DNA of 64,000 nucleotides. Source: Rhodamnia argentea. Its lineage: Eukaryota; Streptophyta; Magnoliopsida; Myrtales; Myrtaceae. The stretch is taken from assembly GCF_020921035.1 (NCBI RefSeq), contig NC_063160.1, positions 13,109,095 to 13,173,094 of the forward strand, in the 5' to 3' direction. The position numbers and the translations under genes are program-made. Within the stretch, counting starts at the first letter, position 1; each line of letters opens with the position of its first letter. This document shows positions 34,140-45,350 of the stretch, in pieces. A model generated the notes under the pieces. That model ran no database searches and was not told where the DNA came from. It saw only the letters and a list, made by a program, of their open reading frames with translations.

Positions 34140-37100
34140 TGGATCAAAGTTCATGGACCATTTACGTCAATTTTCCTTCCCAAAACCCAGATTTTTTCTG
34201 TGCTGTCAAATGTTTAAAGGGGGTTATAGAGCCAACAAGCATTAGTTGGTTCTTTTTAAAATTATGCACTTTTGTTCTACTAATCAACTTGAATTATCAA
34301 CATTTATTTATGCGACTTGCTAGTATCTCCTACCAACTAGTACAACTTATCAAGTCTCAACGTTTTTTCCTTTGATATTTACGAAATTTTCTGTTACGAT
34401 ACCTACTTTTATTTGCGTTTCTTAGCGACTTGTTGAATTTATCAATTTCCAACAAAATTACCAACCTTGATTGATATCCAATTATGTTACCAACAAGCTT
34501 TGAGTTACCAGCTCTCATTTGAGTTGATTACCGACGTTGATTTGGTTTTCAAAAAATTGCCAATATTCTTATATATAAACTTTTATTTACCTTCTTACTA
34601 ATAAGACAAATTTAACAAATATTATATAAAATTAGCAACATTTATTTTAGTGATTTATCACTTTTTTATTAAGTTACTATCTATTTTTTGTTACCAATTC
34701 TCATGCGAGTCGCTTATTACCAAGTTCTATTTATACTCTCTAAAGGTGCGTGTGATAACAATTATGGAAGTAGATTTCTGCTCTAGAAGCGCTTCTAGAG
34801 CAGAAATCTATTTGATAATAGAGCTTCTGAAGCAGAAATCCGTTGGGTAAAAATCTTTACTTCTAAAAGAATTTTCTATTTTTAAGGTGAATTTTACTTC
34901 TGAAGTTGTTTTTTTCCCCAATTTAAGAAGTTAAAAAAAAAATTGCTTATCAACTCAAGAAATACTTTCGCCTCATCCTATTTTCATTGCGCCTCTCTTG
35001 CCCGCTCATGACTCCACCATCGCCGCCCATTGTCGCCAACCGTCGACCTTCACCGACCACCAACCACCGTCGCCAACCACCCACTACTGCCCCCTACCGC
35101 CAACCTCTATCGCCCAAGCCCATTACGCTGCCCCCCCCGTCGACCTCTGCTGCTCGCCGACCCCCGCCGATTGCCGCCCCCCAAACCTCCGGACCGCTAC
35201 CGACCACCACCAACCGCCAATTGCCAACCATTGCCTCCAACCTACGCCAAGCGCCGCCGCCCACGGCCGCTATCGCCACCGTCGCCGAGTCGCTATCTTC
35301 GACCGCCGGATCAAAAAGTAAATAATATTTTTTAATAATAAAAATTATTTTTTAAACGAATTTTAAAAAAATTTAAAATGAAGTAGAAATTTTCCGGCCG
35401 CCGACAATAATTCATCATATAAGATTTTGTGTTTATAATGCTCTGGAAATAAAAATTTGTAACTATTACCAAACGAATTTCTTTGATCAGAAATCAACTT
35501 TTGACCATAAGTTGAATTTCGAAGCAGAAATGTTGCCATGCGCGCCCTATGGCTGTTGAGTGAACACTTTTATTTGTCATGTTTGCTAGCTTTTCGTGTA
35601 CACCAATTCTTTTAAAAATTAACATTCTCAATTCATTTTCTTCTAATTAAGTTACTAACTAATTTTGGATTACCATAGTTACCGATGTTCGTTTGGTTCT
35701 TTTTAAACGGGAACCTCTCTTATCTCTGACCAAAACAAAAAAACTCTTATTGCTCATCAACTTTAATTACCTTTCTTACTAAAGGCTTAAACTTACCAAC
35801 GGTTACAAGATATCAACATTTATTTGTGTGATTAAAAATTTTTCTCTAATTAAATTACCAACTAGTTCTCGGTTACAATTTTCATTTGAGTTGTTTACCA
35901 ATGTTTAATTAATTTTTTTTATTGAATTTAGTATCTGTTGTTACTAAGTTGCCACTTTTATCTGCATTAATCCAACTTTTTAAATTTACCAACTCTTTCC
36001 AACCTCAATTCAGTGATTACCAACTTCTATCCAATGAAGTTACCAACAGTATTGCATTACCTGTTCTTATTTAGTTACCAGCTAGTACTTGGTATTTTGT
36101 TCTGCACTTACCAACTTCTCTGTTCTCTGAAAACAAAGAACTTGTCTAATTTTTTTACTAATTTTCACTTTCGTAAACACCATGAATTTATGGATATTAT
36201 CTTATCACCAAGTAATAGTGCGCCTCCACATCTTAATCGACGATCAACTTTTCTCCAATTAAGTTAGCAATTAGTTTTGAATCATCAATTCTCATTTGAG
36301 TTGCTTACCATGGTCATTTGATTTTTTAAATTTACCGATTTTTGTATTGAATTGACACTTTATTTGCCTTACATATTAACCCTTTTCTGCAGTTAAATTA
36401 CCAACTAATTTTGGGTTACTGACTCTTATTTAAGTTACTTATGAGCTTTTTTTAATTTTTCTTGTAACAACTAACTTCTATTATCTTTGACAAAAAAAAA
36501 ACTTACCTCACTATTTATCAACTTTTATTCAACTTTCTTGCAGACAATTTAAATCAACCAATTATTAATAAATATTTACTGGGTGATTTACTAACTTTCT
36601 TCCCTATTACTTTACCAAATAGAATGGTTGGTAAATTAAAAAAAAGAGTAAACATTTCTAATTAACTCACACGAAAGTTGGTAATTTAGAACCGATTGAT
36701 CACTTAAAACGAAGAAAAGTTGATAGATAACTTGAATTGAAGTTATAAATTTCCATATAGAACTCAGTGAATGTAATTAATAAAAGCTTTATAAAGTAGG
36801 ATAAAAATAAGAAAGTTGGTAATTAAGGAAAACTAAACTTGATAAGTAACTAAAATGAGAATTGAGAATTCAAAACTAGCTGGTAACGTATTATTGCTAT
36901 TAGAAATTGAGATTTACTTTGATTAAGTTGGTGATTCTTCAAATACTTGGTAAATTAAAGCGGTCCCAAGAAATGCAAATAAATGTTTGTTAATGATAAG
37001 AAAGTTGGTAAATTAAGAAAAATAAAATTCAGTAAATAACTCAAACAAGAGTTTGCAACTCCGTCCTATATGTTAATTAAAAAGGAAAGAAAGTTGATTA

Positions 37101-37400
37101 GTCGCATTAATTTGGATCGGTAACCTTAAAAAATAGTTAGTAAATATAAGGAGTTGCTAATCAAGGCAAATAAAAATTAGTAACACAACAGAAAAGATGG
37201 TAAACTAAAAACTAATTAAATATAAGTAAATTACTTAATTGAGAGTTTGTAAGTCAAAATTAGCTGGCAATTTAATTTGACTAAACTGATCAATTATTCA
37301 AATTTATGTTTTCCAATTTCATAAAGAGTTAAGCGTCGGTAAGTGGGGTAAATATTTTATGTAAGTGTCGGTAAGTTGCCTAGCAAAAAGTCACCAGTGA
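34140..37400. repeat. Large degenerate foldback built of TTACCAAC-type units
   Basis: From about 34200 to 36612 the + strand carries many irregular TTACCAAC / TTACCAACTTTT units. From about 36626 to 37390 the same motif appears reversed (GTTGGTAA). The switch is at 36613-36635, where TTTACCAA and TTGGTAAA face each other across a few bases. A GC-cored element (34744-35549) interrupts the left half. There are no credible genes. Confidence 0.65.
34744..35549. mobile_element. GC-cored element of the GCGYGTATGGCAAC-end family, inserted in the foldback
   Basis: The left end reads GGTGCGTGTGATAACAATTA, and the right end on the other strand reads GGGCGCGCATGGCAACATTT. Both arms repeat TTCTGCTTC / GAAGCAGAAATC motifs. 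The interior (34990-35320) is GC-rich degenerate CCGCC / CCACC DNA open in all three + frames, so no frame is favoured. The TTACCAAC tract continues on both sides, implying a later insertion. Confidence 0.65.
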
Positions 37401-38393
37401 ATTTTTTTCACAACAGTTTTATGGCATTTATAAATGGTTATTGAAATTTACTGGTACATTAAAGAAATCAATATTTTCTAGTAGTGAACAATAGAATTCT
37501 GCATGATGTTTGCTTTCAATTGGTAAATCGTTCTTGGTGAGATCAATCTCACTGCTTCAATATCAGTACTTACATATTCTATCATACATTATACAAACAT
37601 GAAATAAAAATGTTTTCATCGTCAACAGAATATGTAGGTATAAATTGTTTTTGATAGGAAACTGTAATTCCGTTAACTAATTTTTCGAAGCATTACTAAA
37701 AATTATTCTTAATAAAATATTTTTTATTCATTTTTCCCCAAAATGGATCCAAACTCGCAATGATATTGCTCGAAAGCAGGAATCCAATAGGATTCAAAAA
37801 GTCATGACTCACAAGCCACCCAATCGAGGTGTGGAAAGGAACCCAAGACAAGATGACCGCTCATTGGAAAGATTTGAAACAACCCAACGAGAAAATTTGG
37901 GTGTTGGATGCTTTCGGAACATTCGGTCATCAACTGACAATCGCATCGGGACAGATCTCAAATTACCCATCACATTGTGAACTCTACACAGCTCTGTATA
38001 TAAAAATTCGATCCATAAGAAACAAGCTCTCGGCCGGTGACATATGAGGTTAATTTATTTAATGTAGTTCTTGAACCTGCACAAAACATTACAAGAACCA
38101 CTTTTTGTATTGGTAACAAAGTACTAAAGAAGGGATTTGCCTTCCCGTTTCTAGATTTGATTCCAATTGATTTGGAATTGAGAAAGTAGTGAAAGGGTCT
38201 TTTCATTGATTTGGTTCCTATCAAGAAAGATTTTTGGGAGTTAGATTCTTGCATCAACCAATTGGAAATCGGAAAGAACATTTTTTTTTCCCCTTCTTTT
38301 ATCATGATGAGGAGCCAAAAAGGGGAGAGAGAAAAAGAAAAAAAAAAGTCAGGAACCGGGTAAAGGCAGGGGAGGTCAAGGTAATAATAGTCT
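37401..38393. other. Intergenic spacer
   Basis: No gene is recognised. A 72-codon frame at 37829-38047 is isolated and unassigned. The stretch ends at the target duplication TAATAGTCT (38385-38393). Confidence 0.45.
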
Positions 38394-38972
38394 GGGAAAA
38401 TTTCAAAAAAGGGCCTCAAATGCCCTCACTTTCTCAAAAAAGGGCTCGAAGTGAACTTTGTGTCAAATAAGGGCCTGAAGTGCCATCTGTGTTTCAAAAA
38501 AGGGCCTGGCTAGGGAATTTTGGGTTTTTTTACATTTTCTGATTTATTTCCTTTTTTTCTTTACTTCTCCCTTTTTTTTTTTTGGCCTCCACCATCGCTC
38601 TCTCTCCTCTGTCTCTCTCCCACCGCGCCCTTCCCTCACCCGGATCCAACAAGCCCATGCTCAAATCATCACCCTCTCCGGCCACGCTGCCGTCGTCGGC
38701 CGCTAGGTCGACCTGCCTAGGAGAGGGCCGGCCTCGTGGCCGCCGGCGAGGCCGCTCATCCCACGGCCGCCGATGAGGGAAGGAAAAAAGAGAGGAAAAA
38801 GTAAGGAAAAAAAGGAAAGAAAACAAGAAATGTAAAAAGACCCAAAAAACCCCTAGCCAGGCCCTTTTTTGAAACACAGATGGCACTTTAGATCCTTATT
38901 TGACACAAAGTTCACTTCAGGCCCTTTTTTGAGAAAGTAAGGGCATTTGAGGCCCTTTTTTGAAATTTTCCC
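38394..38972. mobile_element. Non-autonomous Mutator-like element with long terminal inverted repeats
   Basis: TAATAGTCT at 38385-38393 is repeated exactly at 38973-38981. The ends are near-perfect inverted repeats of about 120 bp (38394-38514 against 38853-38972), starting GGGAAAATTTCAAAAAAGGG, and weaker similarity extends about 50 bp further in. The arms consist of repeated AAAAAAGGGCCT phrases. The roughly 230-bp interior is GC-rich (GCCGGCC, CGCCGGCGAGG) and may derive from host sequence I cannot identify. There is no transposase. A diverged relative is at 44803-45350. Confidence 0.88.
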
Positions 38973-39141
38973 TAATAGTCTTGACCCAAAAAAAAAAAAG
39001 GTGTGATAATAATCTTGTGGCTTGAATCACATGAGAAGGACGTAAGCTTGAGAAAAGGGAAAACTTTGATAAGTTATACCTCGTGCCGTAGAGTTAATAA
39101 TGCCTCGCCAACTATCTTTTTTTTTTTTTTAGAAAAATAAA

Positions 39142-39522
39142 GGGTTAATATCATGAAAAATTTCAAACTGTTACATATGATAAATTTATCCCAAACTAAT
39201 TTTTTAACCATCAAAACCCCCAAACCGATACACCTATGATAAATTTACATTCTGTTCGTTTTCGTTAAATTTTACAGTCAAATGGTTGTATTAGATGATA
39301 CGAGACAGTTGATAGGTATATCGATTTAGGGTTTTTACCCTCCATTTGTCACATGCGTGTCGGTTTAGGGTTTTTCGTAGTATTAACTCAATTTAACGGA
39401 AACTAATAGAGGGTAAATTTGTCACGGACATATTAGTTTAGTATTTTTTATGATCAAAATATTAGTTTTGAAAATATTTATCACAGGCATACCAGTTTGA
39501 TGGTTTTTGGTGATATTAACCC
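39142..39522. mobile_element. MITE with GGGTTAATATCA ends
   Basis: The left end reads GGGTTAATATCATGAAAAAT, and the right end on the other strand reads GGGTTAATATCACCAAAAAC. Similarity extends about 85 bp through CAAACTG...GATAAATTT and CAAACTAAT blocks. It is 381 bp without coding capacity. The flanking nine bases are A-rich and only partly alike, so the target duplication is uncertain. Confidence 0.75.
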
Positions 39523-41770
39523 AAAACTACATCAGCCTTTTCATCTCCTAAACTTTGACTAGAGCCGTCATGGTAAATTACTTTTTTGTGCAGTAATTCG
39601 TTCGAAATTCTCCGGAATTTTAAAGAATCTACAGTTATTATTTACGTGTACTGGTTGTAATCTTGCTATAGAGTTCGAAATGTGTGCTTGTTAGCACTCA
39701 ATAATCATCGCTGATATTATGGTAAGCTCCCTTAAATTGTCGTTAGTGATACTACCTTGACTCCCATACACGTAGAATTAGTAAATTGGCCCGATTTCTT
39801 GTAAGTTTGAGCATCCCATGGTTGATAAATTTAAGGAACCTCTATTAGTGATTAATTTTCGTTATATGTCGCATTTTTTCTTTCATATGATGTGAATTTA
39901 TTAATCCTTCATCAGGGACTTTCCTTAAACTATAGTGAGTTGCCAATAAAGAAATCTTGTTATATGCTAAGTAGAACCGACAATGATACACGACATGACA
40001 CGACACGACACTCCGACATATCAATTCTCAATAAACAGAGAATTTCAACACGTTGGGACATGTTGTATATTATATGTATATTTTTACACATATATGATAA
40101 ATTATTGATTTTATGATTATTTCAATCAAATTAATTTGATTCAAAACCATAGATAAATAAATAATAAAAAAGAGCCCATGATGAATTTATGCTAAAATTA
40201 TTAATCCATCATTTGTTAATATCATTTACTGTTTCGAATTGGCAAATTCAACTACATTCCATCTAACCTTTGCTCTTTATACATTAAACTGTCTATCTCT
40301 CTGATTCTTAAATTTAATTTCTAACATTTGGATCCAATATCTTTATTGTTATTTTTTTACCATCTAATGATTAATGAAGAGGCAACTCATTTGAAGACAA
40401 AGTATATAGGAAATTTTGAGAAAAAAAAAAGAATTACATACGGAGAGAATCTTTCAAATTAGTGAAAGAGAGATTGAGAAAGAGAGATATTGAGAGAGAA
40501 AGAGGACATACATATCAACGGCGAGCTGCTTCTTCTTCTATTAGAGATTTATGATTTTTTTTTTTTTGCTAGCTGGGTGTATTAATATTGGGATATTTTT
40601 TATAGATCACATTTTCACCCCTAATTTATTGAAAATATAAACAATTGACCCGTGCATGTCAGAACGGGGTGTCATGATGCTGGACACGCATATCGCGGCG
40701 TGTCCCGACGGCTAATCACATGTCGAATATCTAACACATGTTGACCACGTATCAGTTCAAGGAGGCCCTGGAGAGTGCCCGTGCTTCCTACGTTCTATGT
40801 CATAACAATATCCTAGTTTCCAATTCAGTTTTGGGCAAGTGGCATAGAGAAAATGTATTGCTATAACACTTTGATTGTTTTGCGAAAAATGTGTGATTTG
40901 AAAAAAAAAATTCTGAAAATGATCGTTTGTATCATTTGAGATTATTGATCAATGAAAAATATTTTCATTATCAATAACAAAACATGTCTAAATATTTTCG
41001 AGGATGATGATAATATTTTTCATTCATTCGCTTTTATAAGTGATACGGCATACAAGTGATCTACTTTAGGATTTTTTTTAAAAAAAATTATTTATTACGT
41101 TCGAAACAAACAAACAAAGTTTAAATAAGTGATTCGACATACAAGTGATTTACTTTAGGATTTTTTTAAAATTATTTATTTTTTTCAAAACAACAAAGTC
41201 TAGATAAGCGATATGACATACAAGGAGTCTACTTCGGGATTTTTTTTTAAAAATTATTTATTTTTTTCGAAACAAACAAATTCTTTAGAACTGTTCTTCG
41301 ATTTTCAATTAGGGCTTTGTCGGCCAGGCCAGGCCAGCCTCCAGAAGTCCAGGCCAGTGTTGCATTAAACTAAATATAACGTGCAGTGATGTGGCTACAG
41401 TATATGACATGATTATGGTGGGGTGGTTAGTTAATTAAGGCCCCATTTACTTTATGAAAAATTGGTAAGTTAAAAAATGTTACTTTAAAATTGATGGCTT
41501 GTATCAGTAAAAGATATATTCATTACCGATAATAATTTATGTCTAAATATTTCAATGCACGCTGGAAAAAATTCATTTCCTCTATTTTTTTAATGATATA
41601 AGCGATTATTTTTAAGAAATATCTTTCAAATTATTTATTTTTCATTAAACAAACGCAAGCAAGACATTTTGGATTTTTCTTTGTTTAGAGGAAAACTTAA
41701 ATCGAGTTTCCTAAGAAGGGTGAGTCGCCCTCGTACACGTGACTATTCCTGGTATATGTTGAAAGGTGAT
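39523..41770. repeat. AT-rich spacer with decayed MITEs and a tandem repeat
   Basis: There is no gene. A roughly 85-bp unit containing GACATACAAGTGATTTACTT is present three times in tandem at about 41035-41281. Positions 40870-41290 and 41445-41660 share GATAATAATTTATGTCTAAATATTT-like blocks with 26580-26820, so they are copies of one decayed family. Confidence 0.5.
41035..41281 (+). repeat. Three tandem copies of an 80-90 bp unit
   Basis: Each copy holds GATACGGCATACAAGTGATC-like sequence, then ACTTTAGGATTTTTT, then an ATTATTTATT / CGAAACAAACAAA tail. Copies start near 41036, 41128 and 41206 and differ by substitutions and T-run length. Confidence 0.7.
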
Positions 41771-42270
41771 CTAGAATGCGTTTGGCAATGTTTCTATTCT
41801 CAGGAACAATTTGTGAGCAGAAATGAGTTTTTATTATGCTCCCTAGAACAATTTTTAAGCATAAGAACGCGTCTGATAACCGCACAGAATTTCTATTCAC
41901 AATTGGTACAGCCCTAAAAATTTCTATTCCTATTTTTTTGTTTAATTATAAAAATGTCAGTGGAGACGAAAGGGGCCGACGAGCTGTGGCGGCGGCAACG
42001 ACAACTAGCGGTTGGCGGCAGCGAACGACAAATGATAGTGGGGACAGTGGACTCATGGTTGTAAAGACGAGCATTAATTTACATTGAGTTTATTTTTCTA
42101 GAATTACATTGTCTCTCTTTTTGTTCATGGGAACAAAGAAGTTATGTTTTTTAATTCTTGTTTCCGTTTCTCGAAACAAAAAATTAATTTACATTTTCAA
42201 ACGAGTTTCTGTGCTTTTTCTATTTCAGAGCAAAACAGAAAAACAGAAACATTACCATACGCGTCCCTAG
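41771..42270. mobile_element. Element of the GCGTTTGGCAATG-end family (500 bp)
   Basis: The left end reads CTAGAATGCGTTTGGCAATG, and the right end on the other strand reads CTAGGGACGCGTATGGTAAT. Both continue with TTTCT...TTTCTATT blocks. The short interior (41965-42050) is GC-richer with GGCGGC motifs. There is no coding capacity and no certain target duplication. Confidence 0.65.
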
Positions 42271-43665
42271 TTTCCAATGATTTTTTTTTTTTGGCCTAGT
42301 TTCAAATGATTACAAGGTCGTTTTTGGGCACGTGGCATTTAAAAATTGCATTTCTCTAAATAATGCAATGTTCGTTCTTCAAATTTTATGAAGTGCTTTG
42401 ACAGCCTCAATAGCCCCAGGCTTCGAAGCCCATGTGGTCCGGCCTAGTGGTGCTTTACGGTTTACACTAAAGTTATATATACAGTGCGGTGGTGTGGCTG
42501 GAGCAAACTTTCTAGTTTCGTCAATGAAGTCTTGAATATTAACGCGATATTCAATGTAGTCCTCTCAGTCAATTGCTTTCGAAAATCGCTAATCTAGGGA
42601 TTTCATGTAGGACATTGTTTGTTTGCATCAGAGTGCCACATAGAATGGCCGGCAATGACCAGATGTCACATCAGTAATTTCCGGCAATAATTGGCCGGAA
42701 GGGCTATACTGACATTTTGCGCAAATTTAACAATTATTTTTGTAAAATTGAAAATTTTATAACTAAATTGACATATATATTATGAGTTTAGGATTGATTT
42801 AGTAATCATCCCCTCAAATTGTACACTAATGTAACTGATTCCGACATATCAAGTGATCTTACGCAAAAGGGAAAAACGTGTGTCCATAAAAAAAAGTCGC
42901 GGCACTGCTCTTATGCACCCATTGTTTCCATTTTTCAGAAGGACCGAGAGTTAGCAGCAATGACCATATCGCAGCACAATGATAAAATTCAATATATCGA
43001 TATGATTTTATTAAAATGTTTTAAGTATCAAAATTATGTCTTGATCTAACATTTTAACCCTTTTGAACGATTGGATCTATTAGAGCAATTAATAGTGGTC
43101 GCACAGAATTCATAAGCTTTTCATAACTCCTGTGTGTCTAAAAGCACCAGAAGTCCATACGCCGTGCCCCAGTGGTCTCCGGTGAGTCGGGCGACCCCTT
43201 CTGGTCCAAGATTGTTCTTCACAGAGTAAAACCTTTGTCAAGAACCTAAATGGAAAGGTGTTCAAGTTACGTCGCGTTGCGTATTTGTGAATCCGTCAAT
43301 TTGACGGGTCTAATTTTACAAAAGATTGATGGGCCTGGCTAGAGCAGCCGCGTCTTCTTTCTCGATGGAAAATATAGAAGATAATAGCCAAGAGGACCGT
43401 CGTGTAAGACCATGAATAACGTGTGCTTTATTAAAGTAATCTGTTCATGCTTTCCCCTCCACGCGGCCTTACTCCTCGTTAATGTGTGATTTCATCGAAA
43501 TCGCTTTAGTCAAACAAAACAATTCCTTTAGAAAATTGATCCAGAAACCCGGCTTATTTAAATCATAGGCTTGACATTAAGACCGATATGGTCAGACGCG
43601 GCCCGTTGACGCGACACGGAATCCACACGAGATAAAATACAACATAGAGAAAGAAAGGACTTCAA

Positions 43666-43985
43666 TATGACTTGACACTGACATATTAAATTTGACAATT
43701 TAACTACTTTGCCTGTTCAGTACATGTCATGATGCTTTAGTGCTGACCCACGAAGCATAAAGATGGATATGACTAATCAGTGTCCACCGTGAGTTATTAA
43801 TTCAGTATATAGTTCAAAAGACAGAAAGAAAAGGCTTAAATATGACTTGACACGAGATACAATTTAATTATTTTGCTCGTTCGGTACATATTATGATGTT
43901 TTAGGGCTAACCCACAAATCATAAAGATGGATACAAGGGATGTAATTGCCGTGAGTTACATGTTCGGGATATAGTTGATAGTTCT
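43666..43985 (+). repeat. Two-copy degenerate tandem duplication, unit about 175 bp
   Basis: TATGACTTGACAC starts both copies (43666 and 43841). Both then contain ACATGTCATGATGCTTTAG / ACATATTATGATGTTTTAGG, a GCTGACCCACGAAGCATAAAG-like phrase, GATGGATA and a CCGTGAGTTA block, in the same order and spacing. Confidence 0.75.
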
Positions 43986-44215
43986 TTTTTAATTCCATCT
44001 CTAGATTCCTTGCTACTGAACCGGACGTGAGAGTTATTAATTCCAAAGCCTCGAGGGTGAGAGGACTCGAAGCACACGTTTTGACACGAATAATCGACGT
44101 TTTTTTCAAGGGAAAAAAAATTACCAACTTTTTGAAGGTAAAAATAAAATTTCAAACTTACATCTCTTCGGGGGAATTCACTATGACTATGCAATTATCC
44201 GAAGACTCGAGATAC

Positions 44216-44309
44216 AATAACATTTGGGAAAACACCTGATGACTATGCAATTATTGTTGTTGTTGAATCATTTGGCTCGATCTCATCAGGTGTTCTCCCA
44301 AATGTTATA
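44216..44309. repeat. Short perfect-type hairpin (26-bp arms)
   Basis: AACATTTGGGAAAACACCTG (44218-44239 region) faces its reverse complement CAGGTGTTCTCCCAAATGTT (44288-44307) with one mismatch and a loop of about 40 bases. The phrase GACTATGCAATTAT also occurs twice, at 44184 and 44241. Confidence 0.75.
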
Positions 44310-44802
44310 TATATATTGGAATGAGGTGAAATTTTGAAAAAAAAAAACAGTAAAAAGACGTCATATGAAAAAGAGGAATTACAGAAAATTTTAGGTCAAA
44401 ATGCACAATTCGGATTATCTTAATTTTTCCACGTCGAAACAATTCTCCGTGTGACTGCGAGAAATATACATACTTATGAGGCACATCGGGAAATTGGCAT
44501 TTTTTTTTCCTTTTTCTGAGGTGATGAAATTTACCTGGATATTTTCTTACATTGTCCATCTATAATTTACACCATCAAAAATAAAATATGAGATGCGTTC
44601 GAAATTTGCACCACCACAAAAAAAACATGCTTCATTTATATTTCTTACATTATGCTTGACTATGTCTATTGTGTCTAGCATGTAATGAATCAACTATAGA
44701 TTTGTTTCACAAAGAAAATTTATTTACGTTAATGAAAACATGTAAATGTAAAGGTTGAAGGGTCGAAAGCAACAAGAGCATCCTTATTTCTGAAAAATTA
44801 TA

Positions 44803-45350
44803 AGAAAAAATTTCAAATAAGGATCTCAAGTATTCTCATTTTCTCAAATAAGAACCTGAAATGGACATTATTTCAAATAATGTCATTTCAAATAACGGCC
44901 TGAAGTCCTCTTATTTTCTCAAATAAGAACTTGAAGTAATCCTTGTTTTAAATAATGGCTTGAACCGGCCTTGTTAGCCTCAAAGAAAAGCCTAACCTTC
45001 TAGATATTCATCTTTTTTTCTTCCTTTTTTTGTTCTTTTCTTTTCTTTTCGCATGTTGCCGCGATGCCCGAAGAGGGCTGGAGGAGGGTCGCCCTTGCCG
45101 GCCACAACAAAGAAAAAAAAAGATAAAAAATATTCAGAAATATAATTGTCTTTGGACGAAAATGCTCTTGACCAATCAGAATATTTAATCGGATGACAGG
45201 TTGGAACTTCATTTAAAACTGTCGGGGTTATTTTACGCCCTTATTTGAGACCGACATAGTCATTACATGCCCTAATTTAAAATAAGATTCACTTTAGATA
45301 TTTATTTAAGAAAATGATGGCACTTCAAGTCTTTATTTAAAAATTTCTCG
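44803..45350. mobile_element. Diverged relative of the 38394-38972 element
   Basis: Outer arms of repeated TTTCAAATAAGG / TTTCTCAAATAAGAACCTGA phrases at 44803-44950 are mirrored by CCCTTATTTGAG / AAGTCTTTATTTAAAAATTT at 45235-45350. The centre (45050-45110) is GC-rich. Arm phrasing (GGGCCTGAAGTG against GGCCTGAAGTCC) matches the 38.4-kb element, but divergence is high and no target duplication survives. Confidence 0.55.

Larger units (their letters stand above)
42271..44802. other. Intergenic spacer with duplications and a hairpin
   Basis: No gene is recognised. Positions 42600-42790 hold paired GGCCGG motifs in AT-rich flanks, as in the decayed repeats near 4900 and 20100. A two-copy duplication lies at 43666-43985 and a strong inverted repeat at 44216-44309 (listed separately). 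Confidence 0.45.

Noticed and set aside
34987-35335. Three overlapping proline-rich frames
   Set aside because: All three + frames are open because the DNA is a degenerate CCG/CCA repeat inside a transposon; no frame is favoured.
38990-39530. Telomere-like TTTAGGG phrases
   Set aside because: They are isolated occurrences inside a MITE (GTTTAGGGTTTTT), not a tandem telomeric array.
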